Assembly: GCA_030428885.1 (NCBI GenBank)
Contig: JAUIEJ010000008.1
Span: 124,001-188,000, forward strand
DNA from: Gemmatimonadota bacterium
GTDB taxonomy: Bacteria > Gemmatimonadota > Gemmatimonadetes > Longimicrobiales > Gaopeijiaceae
Length of the DNA stretch: 64,000 nt
Direction: 5' to 3'
Part shown: positions 34,131 to 43,535 of the stretch, piece by piece
Position numbering within the stretch: the first letter of the stretch is position 1
Layout of the letters: every line of letters starts with the position of its first letter
Notes under the pieces: generated by a model
Told to the model about the DNA's origin: nothing
What the model saw: the letters and a program-made list of their open reading frames with translations, nothing else
Databases searched by the model: none
Translations under genes and position numbers: made by a program

Positions 34131-34196
34131 TGGGTCGCCCGGGCCGGTGAGGCCAGAAGCGCCGCCGCGAGGCGGAGTGGGTGTTTCGGGGGCGCC

Positions 34197-34577
34197 TCAG
34201 AAGGGCTTGGTGAGAGCCACGGCGCCGGCGAGGACGGCCAGGGCCGGGAGCGCCAGGAGCATCCATCCGGCGCCCTCGGGGCGACGCTTCGCCAGGGTCA
34301 CCAGGGCTCCGAGGATCACCCAGATGGCCAGCTTGGCCCAGACCCATCCGGGGAGGGTGAGGCCCTGGGTCACCTCCAGGCGCGCCAGCATGCCGAATCC
34401 GCCCAGGAGCACCAGGAAGAGCCCCGCCCCGTGGGCGGCCACGAGCCGCTTCGACCACGGCTCCCGGACCAGCGGCGTGCCCCCGGCGGCGGAGAGGGTC
34501 AGGAACGCCCCCAGCGCCGCCACGGCGGTGAAGATGCCCCCGTAGTGGATGATCTTGTAGACGGTGTAGGAGATCAT
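34197..34577 (-). CDS. Small four-helix membrane protein of unknown function
   Basis: 126 residues with four hydrophobic segments (HYGGIFTAVAALGAFLTLSA; AAHGAGLFLVLLGGFGMLA; WVWAKLAIWVILGALVTLA; MLLALPALAVLAGAVAL). A His early in the first segment (IIHYGG) and another in AAHGAG resemble small haem- or copper-related CopD-type membrane proteins, but I cannot assign a family. Its ATG overlaps the stop of the propeller gene upstream (ATGA). It ends the run of genes starting at 40482. Confidence 0.7.
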   Translation of the reverse strand: MISYTVYKIIHYGGIFTAVAALGAFLTLSAAGGTPLVREPWSKRLVAAHGAGLFLVLLGGFGMLARLEVTQGLTLPGWVWAKLAIWVILGALVTLAKRRPEGAGWMLLALPALAVLAGAVALTKPF

Positions 34578-35824
34578 GGGACCTCGTCCAGGAGTCGGCC
34601 CACGGTGACCACCGGGGCGCCGAACTCGTCGCGGGTGAGATGGGCCACCAGGCCCCGGGGACCGAAGGCGGTGGGAAGGGGCAGGTCGCCGGCCGCCAGC
34701 GTTCCCAGGTAGTCGCCCTCGGGGGTGAGGATGTCGATGGGTCCGTGGGCGGCCGGGGGGACGGGGGTCCGGGCCACCCAGAGGCGTCCGGACCGGTCGG
34801 CTCGCAGACCGTCGATCACGGGGATCCGATCGTGGAACCCCATGGCGTCGATCCGGGCTTCCTGGAGTCGTCGCACGGCGTCGTTCGCCACCGACGACCG
34901 GGCTCCGTCGGCCGTGCTCCGCACCAGGCGGGGGGCGTCGGCGTCCAGCGCCGCGATGCGGCGCCGTCGCTCGGCCTCCCGAACCGCCGGTGTGACGCCT
35001 GCGGGTTCCAGCGGCCGCACCCACTCGACGGCGTCGCCCCCGTCGATGCCGACGACCCGGACCCGAAAGTCCACCGAGTCCACGACGGCCATGCGCCCGT
35101 CGGAAAGCGGCGCGGCCAGGAGCCGCGGGTGGAAGCCCACCAGGGGCGCCAGACGCACCCGCATCCCGCCCGTCTCGGCCTCGGTGAGGGGTCGACTCTG
35201 CGGGGTGGGCGGGCGCCACCCGTGCCACACCACTCGGACGTCGGCGTCCGGGTCCCGGGGAAAGACCCGGAGGGCCCGGGTGGGGGGCGGGTCGATGCCG
35301 GGCTCGGTGAGTGCCGTGTCGTCGGTCCCCACCACCCATCGATCGCCCCAGGCGGCCATGGGGCCTCCGGGGAGCGGCAGGGAATCGGCGACCGAGACGG
35401 TGGGGCCCGGCGTGCCGTCGGCCTCGAAGACCACCAGGCGGCGACGCGCCGCGTCCAGGACGGTGAGGCCGCCGTCGGGGTCCACCACGAGTCCCGCGGC
35501 CGAGGCCAGTTCCCCCGGACCGTCTCCCGGGGTGCCGCGGACGGCCACCACGGCCCCGGCGGTGTCCACCACCACCACGCGGCGGGCGTCGCCGTCCAGC
35601 ACGTACAGGCGCCCCGCTCCGTCGAAGCCCATTCCGGCGACGCGGCCGAAGGCGGTGGCATCGACGGCCTGGGCGCCCCCCACCGAAACCAGCGGGGCTA
35701 CGCTCCACTCCAGGGCCACGTCGGGCCCGCTCAGTCCGCTTCCCCCGTCTCCCGGCGCGCACGCCGTGGACGCCAGGCACAGCATCGCCACCGGGACCCG
35801 CCCGCGGAGGCGACCGACCGTCAC
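34574..35824 (-). CDS. Six-bladed beta-propeller lipoprotein
   Basis: 416 residues from a GTG one base after the stop of the upstream monooxygenase gene. The signal peptide ends in a lipobox-like STAC (about residue 22). The body has NHL/6-bladed propeller units: GMGFDGAGRLYVLDGDARRVVVVD, GLVVDPDGGLTVLDAARRRLVVFE, GLRADRSGRLWVARTP. Such proteins are frequent in Gemmatimonadota and Bacteroidetes envelopes and mainly bind partners or ligands. No catalytic residues are seen. Coupled by ATGA to the small membrane protein downstream. Function unknown. Confidence 0.8.
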   Translation of the reverse strand: MTVGRLRGRVPVAMLCLASTACAPGDGGSGLSGPDVALEWSVAPLVSVGGAQAVDATAFGRVAGMGFDGAGRLYVLDGDARRVVVVDTAGAVVAVRGTPGDGPGELASAAGLVVDPDGGLTVLDAARRRLVVFEADGTPGPTVSVADSLPLPGGPMAAWGDRWVVGTDDTALTEPGIDPPPTRALRVFPRDPDADVRVVWHGWRPPTPQSRPLTEAETGGMRVRLAPLVGFHPRLLAAPLSDGRMAVVDSVDFRVRVVGIDGGDAVEWVRPLEPAGVTPAVREAERRRRIAALDADAPRLVRSTADGARSSVANDAVRRLQEARIDAMGFHDRIPVIDGLRADRSGRLWVARTPVPPAAHGPIDILTPEGDYLGTLAAGDLPLPTAFGPRGLVAHLTRDEFGAPVVTVGRLLDEVP

Positions 35825-35825
35825 G

Positions 35826-37304
35826 TCAGGGGCGCGGGGCCGACGCCGCAGCCGATGCCGTGGGCGTGGGGGCGGGCGTGCCGCCCCGGAGGTATTCCAC
35901 CACGTCGGCGGCCGAGTACCGAACCCGGTCGCCCAGAAAGCGGGCCAGCACCTGCAGGTCGTCGCCCGCGGTGAAGAAGGTCGGCTCCACGGTCCCGTCC
36001 TTCTGGACCTGGGGGAAGTCGAGGTTGGCCATGAGGGCGTTGCAGAGACACTTCCGCCCCACCGTCTCCTCGATGTCCCCGCCCTTCTTCACGAAGGTGT
36101 CCACGGGCTCGGAGGCGCAGCGGTACGAGATGCCCCCCCGATCGTTGCGGTACGGGGTGCGCAGGTACCCGAGATCGCAGCACCGGGGGCGCTCCCGATA
36201 GACGGTGTCGGACGCCAGGGTGCCGGGGAGCTGGACCGCCTTGAACGGAAAGCCCGTGGGCGAGGCCCGGCCGTCGGTGATCACCTCGAGTCCGCCGGTG
36301 TGGGCCGCCTCGGTCACCCGTCGCTTGTGCTCGGCGGGGAGCCCGCTTTCGTCGCAATAGGCGAAGAGCGTCCCGACCTGGACGCCGGTGGCGCCCGCGG
36401 CCAGGGCCTCCCGGAGCCGGTCCGGATGGCCGGCGCCTCCGGCCACCCAGAAGGGGAGGCCCAGCTCGGCGATCTTGTCCAGGTCCACCACGTCGCGCTC
36501 GCCGTACTGGGGCTCGCCCCGCTCGTTGAACACGGGCGCGCCCCGGGGGGGAGCGTTGTGTCCGCCGGCGGTGGGTCCCTCGATGACGAACCCGTCGATG
36601 CGACCGGTCGCCTTCCGGGCCAGCATGGTGGCCAGGGAATTGGAGGCCACGATGGGCAGGAACGCCGGGCGCCCCAGTTCCGGGAGCTCTCCGTCGTGGA
36701 TGTCCCGGGGGTCGAAGGCGATCACCTCCCGTTCCCCCTTCGCCAGTCCCACGGCGTCCAGGGTCAGCTCGGCCGGGGTGTTGCGGGCGAGTCGATCCAG
36801 CGCTCCCGGGATCTCCCGGGGAATGCCGGCGCCCATGAGCACGTAGTCGACCCCCGCCAGCATGGCCCCGTAGAGGGAGGCCAGGTTGGGGAGCTGGATC
36901 TTGGTGAGCAGGTTGATTCCCACCTGCCCCTCGTGCCCCTCCCGGGCCAGGTAGACCTCCACGAAGTTGGCGAGCACCGTCACCTGGAGTCGCGCCCGCC
37001 CCACCACCTGCTTGTACATGGGCAGCAGCCGATAGCTCTCGTCCTCGGCGCGGCCCTCGGGCCGGAAGTACCGCTCCAACGCGGCGTCCACCACTTCGGG
37101 GAACGGGAAGTGGGCCATGGCCCTCCGCACGTGACCCTCGGGGTCTCCGTCCTGGAGGCGCCGTACGAAAAGGGTATCGACGCCGGTGCCCGACACGACG
37201 CCCAGTTCGCCCATGGAGGCCACGGCGCGTGCGAGCCTCCAATTGGAGACCCCCACGCCCATGCCGCCCTGGATGATGGTGGGAAGGGAGGCGGCAGATG
37301 TCAT
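35826..37304 (-). CDS. Nitronate monooxygenase / 2-nitropropane dioxygenase-family FMN enzyme
   Basis: 492 residues, cytosolic. TIM-barrel FMN enzyme with the family start IIQGGMGVGVSNWRLARAVA, the FMN/substrate loop IEGPTAGGHNAPPRG, and the phosphate-binding WVAGGAGHPDRLREALAAGATGVQVGT. It is longer than FabK-type proteins and has a Cys-rich C-terminal part (RCCDLGYLRTPY, then YRCASEPVDTFVKKGG, then GRKCLCNALM) that may hold a metal or disulfides. It oxidises nitronates or reduces enoyl-type substrates; which one cannot be told. It lies 46 nt after the sortilin-like gene and 1 nt before the propeller gene, apparently in one transcription unit. Confidence 0.85.
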   Translation of the reverse strand: MTSAASLPTIIQGGMGVGVSNWRLARAVASMGELGVVSGTGVDTLFVRRLQDGDPEGHVRRAMAHFPFPEVVDAALERYFRPEGRAEDESYRLLPMYKQVVGRARLQVTVLANFVEVYLAREGHEGQVGINLLTKIQLPNLASLYGAMLAGVDYVLMGAGIPREIPGALDRLARNTPAELTLDAVGLAKGEREVIAFDPRDIHDGELPELGRPAFLPIVASNSLATMLARKATGRIDGFVIEGPTAGGHNAPPRGAPVFNERGEPQYGERDVVDLDKIAELGLPFWVAGGAGHPDRLREALAAGATGVQVGTLFAYCDESGLPAEHKRRVTEAAHTGGLEVITDGRASPTGFPFKAVQLPGTLASDTVYRERPRCCDLGYLRTPYRNDRGGISYRCASEPVDTFVKKGGDIEETVGRKCLCNALMANLDFPQVQKDGTVEPTFFTAGDDLQVLARFLGDRVRYSAADVVEYLRGGTPAPTPTASAAASAPRP

Positions 37305-37350
37305 GAAATCTCCGGGCCGGGGCGAGCAGTGGGGAGGGTGGGGGGCACGA

Positions 37351-40300
37351 CTACTGGGAGATCAGGGGCGTGTCCCGGTCGAACGGGTCCACCGGGTCCA
37401 GCCCCAGGCGCTCCAGTTCCCGGTTCACCGCTGCGAGGTCGGTGTCCCAGATCTCCTGGAGGCGCATCGTGTGGTCGGCCAACTCGTCGACCATGATCTG
37501 AAACACCTCCCGCATCCCTTGGTTCGGCGGACCGTCTCCCCGCTCCGACATGGAGAGGAGGTTGGCCAGCCGGTTGTTGACCTTGATGGGGAAGTTCAGC
37601 GGGTCCTGATTGCTACGATTCCGCACCTGGTAGATGTCGGCCTCCACCTCGGAGGCGTGGGACACCAGCGTCGAGGCCGCGGCCTGCAGCGCGCCGTCGT
37701 CGGACGCTTCCAGACGGTCGTCCACCTGGCTCTTCATCCGACGAACGGCGATGACCGCCGAGTTGGCCTCGTGGACCTGTTCCCGAATCTGCTTGCCGAA
37801 TTCGTACTGCGCCACGAGATCGGCATCGGTCACGCCCTCGATCCAGGGATTCCGCCTCACTTCCAGTGTAGTCTCGGCAGTGAGGCCGTCGGCCGTGAGG
37901 CGGGCGGTGTAGGTGCCCGGGGGCACGCGGGGGGCCATGGTGCGCACGCCCCACAGGATCATGCCCGGGAACGTGGCGGCGGGTTCGATCTGGAGGTCCC
38001 ACTCGAACGAGGTGAGCCCCTCCTGGACTGGCAGTGCCGCGCCGCTCCACCGGTCCCGGGGCGCCGTGGAGTCCCGAGGTTCGAAGGTGCGGATCACCGC
38101 GCCCGAGCCGTCGAGGATCTCCAGCTTCGCCGTGGACGGCTCCGAGCCCATCCACCAGGTCAGGCGGGCGTCGGCGGCGGAGCGGTAGGCCGGCGCCGGA
38201 TCGAACATCACCAGGGTTTCGTCGGCCAGGCCCGGGCGGGCCTGGCGGAGGGGGGCGATGTCGTCCAGCACCCAGAAGCCTCGGCCGTGGGACGCGATGA
38301 CCAGGGCGTCTTCCTCCACGATGAGATCGACGATGGGCAGGTCCGGCAGGCCCGGGTTCAATTCGCTCCACATGCCGCCGTCGTCGTACGACACGTAGAC
38401 CCCGTGGTTGGTCGCGGCGTACAGCAGTCCCCGGCGCGTGGGATCCTCCCGCACGGCGTTCACGTAGCCGTCGTCCCGGATCCCGTCGACGATCTTCGTC
38501 CAGGTGGCGCCGTAGTCGTCGGTCTTCCAGATGTAGGGGCGGAAGTCGTCCAGGAGAGGGAGCCGCACCGACACGTAGGCCCGGCCGGCCTCGAAGGCCG
38601 ACGCGTCGATCTGGCTGACCCGCCCGAAGTCGGGCATGTCGGGCGGCGTGACGTTCGTCCAGGACTCCCCGCCGTCCCGGGTCACGTGGACGAGGCCGTC
38701 GTCCGAGCCCGTCCAGATCACGTTCATGTCGATCTTGCCCGGTCCCACGGAGAAGATCGTGGCATACACCTCGGGGCCGTTCATATCGCCGGTGATGGGC
38801 CCGCCCGAGTGGCCCAGCGTCGACGGATCGGCCCGGGTGAGGTCCGGGCTCAGGCGGTCCCAGCTCCGCCCGTCGTCGGTGGACCGCCACAGCCGGTTCG
38901 ACGACGTGTAGAGGGTGTTGGGATCCAGGGGTGAGAAGAGGATCGGGAAGGTCCACTGCCACCGCTCCACCATGTCGATGGCGGGCTCGCCGGAGTAGAA
39001 CCAGGGGTACGGGTTCACCTCGCGGGCATAGTCCAGCGTGCGGTCGTAGCGGTCGATGTAGCGCCCGTTGTTCGTGCCCGAGTAGAACACGTTCAGATCC
39101 TGGGGATCGGGGGCGATGTAGCCGGGTTCCCCCCCGCCCACGCGGTAGGCCACGTCCATGGAGCCTTCGGTCATGCTCCCGTCGCCCCGGCGGTTGCGGT
39201 TCCAGTCCGACGGGAGGCAGAGCGTGCTGTTGTCCTGCTGCGAGCCGCAGACGTGGAACGGGATGTGGTGCGTGGTGACCGCGTGGTAGAACTGGGAGGT
39301 GGAGAACTCCTGATCCGTCCACTCGGCGCCCGTGGCGAAGCTCACCGCCCCGCCGCCGTCGTTGGCCACCACCAGGTGGGCCGGGTCGGTGGGGTCGATC
39401 CAGAGATCGTGGAAGTCGCCGTGGGTGCCGTTGTTGATGACCTCGGTGGTCTCCCCCCCGTCGGTGGAGCGGAAGAACGAGGTGTTCTGGATGTAGACCA
39501 CGTCGGGGTCGTGGTGGTCGGCGAAGACGTGGGTGTAGTAGAACGCCCGCTGGCGGATGGCCCGCTCGGCGTTCACCAGGGCCCAGGTCTCGCCGCCGTC
39601 GTCACTGCGGAAGAGCCCCCCGTCGTCGTGCTCGAAGAGGGCGTACACCCGGTCGGAGTCGGCGCTCGATACGGCCAGCCCGATCCGGCCCACCACGCCG
39701 TCCTGGGGCATGCCCTGGGCCCGGGTGAGTTCGGTCCAGGTGTCGCCGCCGTCGGTGCTCTTGAACATGCCCGATCCGGGCCCGCCCGACGACATGGTGT
39801 ACTCCTTCCGGAAGGCCTGCCACAGGGAGGCGTAGAGCACGTCGGGATCGTTGCGGTCGATGGCGAGATCGATGGCGCCGGTCTCGTCGTCCCGGAAGAG
39901 GACCCGCTCCCAGGTGTCGCCGCCGTCGGTGCTCCGGAACACCCCCCGCTCCTCACTGGGAGCGCTGTACTTCCCGAACGACGCCACGTAGATGATGTCG
40001 GGATCGGTGGGATGGATCCGGATCTTCGAGATGCCGTGGGACTCCCGGAAGCCCACGTGCTCCCAGGTGTCGCCGCCGTCGCGGCTGCGGTAGACGCCGT
40101 CGCCGGGGAGGATGTTGCCCCGGATGCACGTCTCGCCCGTGCCGATGAACACCAGGTCGGGATTGGTCTCGCTCACCGCCACCGCCCCCACCGAGGCCGA
40201 CGTGATCTGGTAGTCCGTCACGGGCCGCCAGTTGTCCCCGCCGTCCGTGGTCTTCCACAGCCCTCCCCCCACCGCTCCGAAGTACGCCTCCTGGGGCCGT

Positions 40301-40482
40301 CCCGCCACGCCGGTGGTGGCGATGGACCGGCCTCCTCGGTCCGGACCCAGATTGCGCCAGGAGAAGTTCTCCAGGAGCGTCTGTTCCAACGGGGACTCCT
40401 GAGCGGGCGCGGCGGCCGGAAGGGTCGCCAGCGCGGCGAGGAGGACGAGGAGGGGGCGCAGCAGGGCTGAGGTGTGGGCCAT
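37351..40482 (-). CDS. Large secreted sortilin/VPS10-like BNR-repeat protein
   Basis: 1043 residues; the signal peptide ends near APAQ (~residue 27). About ten BNR/Asp-box motifs (STDGGDTWE, RSDDGGETWAL, STDDGRSWDRL, TRDGGESWTN, KTDDYGATWTK) fold into large propellers of the VPS10/sialidase-like type. The C-terminal ~250 residues include a beta-sandwich (PPGTYTARLTADGLTAETTLEV) and a helical tail. Databases usually call these 'glycosyl hydrolase', but no sialidase Arg triad or FRIP motif is seen, so enzymatic activity is doubtful; peptide or glycan binding is as likely. First gene of a leftward run ending at 34197, divergent from the endonuclease-family gene. Confidence 0.88.
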   Translation of the reverse strand: MAHTSALLRPLLVLLAALATLPAAAPAQESPLEQTLLENFSWRNLGPDRGGRSIATTGVAGRPQEAYFGAVGGGLWKTTDGGDNWRPVTDYQITSASVGAVAVSETNPDLVFIGTGETCIRGNILPGDGVYRSRDGGDTWEHVGFRESHGISKIRIHPTDPDIIYVASFGKYSAPSEERGVFRSTDGGDTWERVLFRDDETGAIDLAIDRNDPDVLYASLWQAFRKEYTMSSGGPGSGMFKSTDGGDTWTELTRAQGMPQDGVVGRIGLAVSSADSDRVYALFEHDDGGLFRSDDGGETWALVNAERAIRQRAFYYTHVFADHHDPDVVYIQNTSFFRSTDGGETTEVINNGTHGDFHDLWIDPTDPAHLVVANDGGGAVSFATGAEWTDQEFSTSQFYHAVTTHHIPFHVCGSQQDNSTLCLPSDWNRNRRGDGSMTEGSMDVAYRVGGGEPGYIAPDPQDLNVFYSGTNNGRYIDRYDRTLDYAREVNPYPWFYSGEPAIDMVERWQWTFPILFSPLDPNTLYTSSNRLWRSTDDGRSWDRLSPDLTRADPSTLGHSGGPITGDMNGPEVYATIFSVGPGKIDMNVIWTGSDDGLVHVTRDGGESWTNVTPPDMPDFGRVSQIDASAFEAGRAYVSVRLPLLDDFRPYIWKTDDYGATWTKIVDGIRDDGYVNAVREDPTRRGLLYAATNHGVYVSYDDGGMWSELNPGLPDLPIVDLIVEEDALVIASHGRGFWVLDDIAPLRQARPGLADETLVMFDPAPAYRSAADARLTWWMGSEPSTAKLEILDGSGAVIRTFEPRDSTAPRDRWSGAALPVQEGLTSFEWDLQIEPAATFPGMILWGVRTMAPRVPPGTYTARLTADGLTAETTLEVRRNPWIEGVTDADLVAQYEFGKQIREQVHEANSAVIAVRRMKSQVDDRLEASDDGALQAAASTLVSHASEVEADIYQVRNRSNQDPLNFPIKVNNRLANLLSMSERGDGPPNQGMREVFQIMVDELADHTMRLQEIWDTDLAAVNRELERLGLDPVDPFDRDTPLISQ

Positions 40483-40632
40483 GGGGGGTATCCGGTCGGG
40501 GGTGGGACGGACCGGGCCAATGTACGGCGTGGCGCCGGCCTTCGCATCGCGGTCGGGGGCGCCGGCCTCGGGGGCCGCCTCCGGCCCGGCGGGGCGAACT
40601 TCGGCCCTCGGGGGAGCGTACCATGGTCCGTG

Positions 40633-41496
40633 ATGCTCCCCGACCCTCTCCCCTCGACCCCCGCCCGTCGGGTGCGCCGGTCCCTCGGCGTCCGGGCCGT
40701 GGCGATCCCCCTGACCCTGGGCCTGGCCCTCGCGGGGTGTCGGACGGGCATCAATTACCTGGACTCGGCCGCGCCCCGGTACGGGAACGGCCTGGTGCGA
40801 CCGGCGCCCCCATCGGCGTGGCCCGACACCCTGCTGGTGGTGACGTACAACGTCCAGGAGAGCCGGGAAGTGGGCCGTGCCCTCGACGTGCTCCACTCCG
40901 AAGCGGCGCTGGCCGCCCCGGACATCGTGCTCCTGCAGGAGATGGACGCCCGGGGCACGGAGCGGGTGGCCCGGGCGCTGGGCATGGCCTGGGTCTACTA
41001 CCCGGCCGTGCGGAGGACGGGCACGGGACGGGACTTCGGCAATGCGGTGCTGTCCCGGTGGCCCATCGTGGACGACGCCAAGCTGATCCTGCCGAAGATC
41101 GCCACCTGGGGGCGGATGCAGCGCACGGCCACGGCGGTGACGGTGGATGTGGGCGGCGTGCCGGTGCGGGTCTATTCGGTGCATCTGGGCACGCCGCTGT
41201 CCCTCTCGCTCCAGGACCGGCGAGCCCAGCTCCGGGCCGTGCTCGACGACGCCTCGGTCCACCCCCGGGTCATCGTCGGCGGTGATCTGAACAGTGGAGA
41301 CCTGGGGAGCATGGCGGTGCGACGGGGATTCGTCTGGCCCACCGAAGACGGCCCCCGCACCACGACCTTCGGGCGCTTCGACCACGTTCTCTTCCGGGGG
41401 TTGGGCGCGCCCGCCACGGGTGCCACCGGCACGATCCTGGAAGGGCGGGGCGCCAGCGACCATCGCCCGGTGTGGGCGCGGGGCGTCCTGCGCTGA
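40633..41496 (+). CDS. Endonuclease/exonuclease/phosphatase-family lipoprotein
   Basis: 287 residues with a lipobox (LALAGC) about 35 residues in. The EEP fold motifs are complete: TYNVQES, LLQEMDARG, SVHLGTP, GGDLNSGDLGS, FDHVLFRG and GASDHRPVWA, giving the usual Glu, Asp/Asn and His residues for Mg2+-dependent phosphodiester cleavage. As an envelope-anchored enzyme it may act on extracellular DNA, phospholipid head groups or inositol phosphates. It precedes the M14 peptidase gene by 71 nt on the same strand. An in-frame GTG immediately upstream of the ATG is an alternative start. Confidence 0.85.
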   Translation: MLPDPLPSTPARRVRRSLGVRAVAIPLTLGLALAGCRTGINYLDSAAPRYGNGLVRPAPPSAWPDTLLVVTYNVQESREVGRALDVLHSEAALAAPDIVLLQEMDARGTERVARALGMAWVYYPAVRRTGTGRDFGNAVLSRWPIVDDAKLILPKIATWGRMQRTATAVTVDVGGVPVRVYSVHLGTPLSLSLQDRRAQLRAVLDDASVHPRVIVGGDLNSGDLGSMAVRRGFVWPTEDGPRTTTFGRFDHVLFRGLGAPATGATGTILEGRGASDHRPVWARGVLR

Positions 41497-41567
41497 GGGC
41501 AGCGCCTTGCCTCCCACGGTCGGCGGGGCCAGTCTGCGGTCCCCCGTCCCCCCTCGGAGGTCGCTTC

Positions 41568-43535
41568 GTGAATCTTCGACCGCTTCACCCTGCCGCGGTT
41601 CCCATCGTCCCCTTCGTCGTGGCGGCCGTGCTCGCCGTGCCGGCGTCTCTCGCCGCCCAGACCACGCCTCCCGACCACCCGCCCGCCACCCTCCCCATGG
41701 AGGCGGACCGGAATCCGGACACCTTCGTCCTGGAGTCCCTCGGTCGCCACGGGCCGAGTCATTTTCCCCGGGTGCGGCATCCCGAGGTGGAGTACGAAGC
41801 CGGGGCCACGCTGTCGTTCGACCGCTACCACACGGTGGACGTCATGTACGAGTGGCTGCACCGATGGGCCGATCGGTACCCGGACATCGTGGAGCTCTAC
41901 CAGGTGGGTACGAGCCTCGAGGGACGGCCGATCCTGCAGGTCACCCTGACCAACAGGAACACGGGGCCCGCCACCGAGAAGCCCGCCGCCTTCTTCGAGG
42001 GGGGACGCCACTCCGGTGAGATCACCTCGTCGGAGTCGGTGTTGTGGATGATCCAGCACCTCGTGGAGAACTACGGCACCGACCCCGAGGTCACGGCCCT
42101 CCTGGATCGGGCCGCCATCTACGCCAAGCCCCAGAACAACCCCGACGGCTCCAACCTCTATCTGCAGACGGCCCAGACGAACCGTTCCAGCGTGCGGCCC
42201 ACCGACAACGACGGCGACGGGCTGCTGGACGAGGATCCGGCCAACGACCTCGACGGCGACGGCATCATTCTCCAGATGCGGTGGCGGGATCCCGACGGCG
42301 CCTGGGTGATCGACGAGCGCGATCCCCAGGGGCGTCTCATGCGCCAGGCCGAGGACGGCGAGGGCGGCGAGCGGTGGTCCATGGGTCGAGAGGGTGTGGA
42401 TGACGACGGCGACGGTCGGACCGACGAAGACGGGGTCGGGGGTCTCGACCTGCACCGCAACTATCCCGAGAACTGGCGGCCCATGCCGGGCCGGGATCAG
42501 ACGGGGCGGGGATGGACCCAGAACGGGGCGGGGGCCTACCCCCTCTCCGAGCCCGAGACCCGGGCCGTGGTGCTCTTCGTCCTGGAGCACCCCAACATCG
42601 CCGTGGCCAATTCCATGGATACCCGGGTGCCCATGCACCTGAGGCCTCCGTCGACGTCGAAGTCGGAGGAGCGCATGTATCCCGAGGACCTGGCCTACTA
42701 CGAACACTTCGATAGTGTGGGAATCTCCATCACCGGCTATCCGTGGGCCGGCGACGTCTATCACACCTACGCCACACGCAACAATCCCGAGCGGGAGGGC
42801 AGCCCCCTCTTCGGCCACGGGCCCGACTTCGGCTACTTCTACCTCGGCGCCATCTGGTACGGCGACGAGCTGTGGGACGGCGGGTCGGTGGGCGACGTGA
42901 ACGGCGACGGCGAGGAGGACCAGCTCGACCGCCTGATCTGGCAGGACAGCGTGGCCGCGGCCCGGGACTACGCCATGCCGTTCAAGGCGTGGACGCCCTT
43001 CGACCACCCGGAGCACGGCGAGGTGGAGATCGGCGGCTGGCACCCGAAGTTCTTCAGCCAGAATGGTCCGCCGGAGGTCCTGGAGAAGTGGGCCCGCAAC
43101 CAGGCCCTCTTCAACCTGTACATGGCCGGCAGCCTGCCTGAGCTGTCGGCCGACGAAGCGACGGTGCGGGAGGTGCGCACGGAGGACGGCTACACCGAGT
43201 GGGCCTTCTCCCTCACCGTGCGCAACACGGGGCGTCTGCCCACGGCCCTGCGCCAGGCCGACCTGGTGAAGATCGTGCGACCGGACCGGATCGAACTGTC
43301 GTTCGACGACGGCGTGCGGATCGGCGGTGACGACGGCGCGGTGCGCTTCCTGGGCGACGACGGACAGGAGATGGGACGAGGCGGCAACGACCTCACCCTG
43401 GGATACCTCCAGCCCGGCGAGGAGCGGGAGGTGGAGCTGCGCTTCCGCACCTACGAAATGGACGCCTTCTCGGGCACGTGGGAGCTGCTGTCGACCCGAG
43501 GCGGCGTGCTGCGGGGGACCTTCGAGGCGGGGTGA
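41568..43535 (+). CDS. Secreted M14-family zinc carboxypeptidase-like protein, third zinc ligand altered
   Basis: 655 residues; GTG start after a CGGAGG ribosome-binding site, signal peptide ending near SLAAQ. The M14 fold is evident: GGRHSGEITSSE (the HxxE zinc motif), KPQNNPDGSNLY, and LHRNYPENW. Two Asp/Gly-rich calcium-binding-like loops are inserted (DNDGDGLLDEDPANDLDGDG; DDDGDGRTDEDG), as in related envelope peptidases. Where relatives as I remember them read NNHTAGG, giving the third zinc ligand His, this one reads SMDTRVP: Asp replaces His. Activity may be changed or lost. The C-terminal ~140 residues form a beta-domain. The TGA overlaps the DksA-like gene (GTGA). Confidence 0.87.
   Translation: MNLRPLHPAAVPIVPFVVAAVLAVPASLAAQTTPPDHPPATLPMEADRNPDTFVLESLGRHGPSHFPRVRHPEVEYEAGATLSFDRYHTVDVMYEWLHRWADRYPDIVELYQVGTSLEGRPILQVTLTNRNTGPATEKPAAFFEGGRHSGEITSSESVLWMIQHLVENYGTDPEVTALLDRAAIYAKPQNNPDGSNLYLQTAQTNRSSVRPTDNDGDGLLDEDPANDLDGDGIILQMRWRDPDGAWVIDERDPQGRLMRQAEDGEGGERWSMGREGVDDDGDGRTDEDGVGGLDLHRNYPENWRPMPGRDQTGRGWTQNGAGAYPLSEPETRAVVLFVLEHPNIAVANSMDTRVPMHLRPPSTSKSEERMYPEDLAYYEHFDSVGISITGYPWAGDVYHTYATRNNPEREGSPLFGHGPDFGYFYLGAIWYGDELWDGGSVGDVNGDGEEDQLDRLIWQDSVAAARDYAMPFKAWTPFDHPEHGEVEIGGWHPKFFSQNGPPEVLEKWARNQALFNLYMAGSLPELSADEATVREVRTEDGYTEWAFSLTVRNTGRLPTALRQADLVKIVRPDRIELSFDDGVRIGGDDGAVRFLGDDGQEMGRGGNDLTLGYLQPGEEREVELRFRTYEMDAFSGTWELLSTRGGVLRGTFEAG

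Noticed and set aside
42190-42440. Repeated GACGGCGACGG stretches as a DNA repeat element
   Set aside because: They encode Asp/Gly-rich calcium-binding-like loops in the M14 peptidase, and the repetition follows from the protein sequence.
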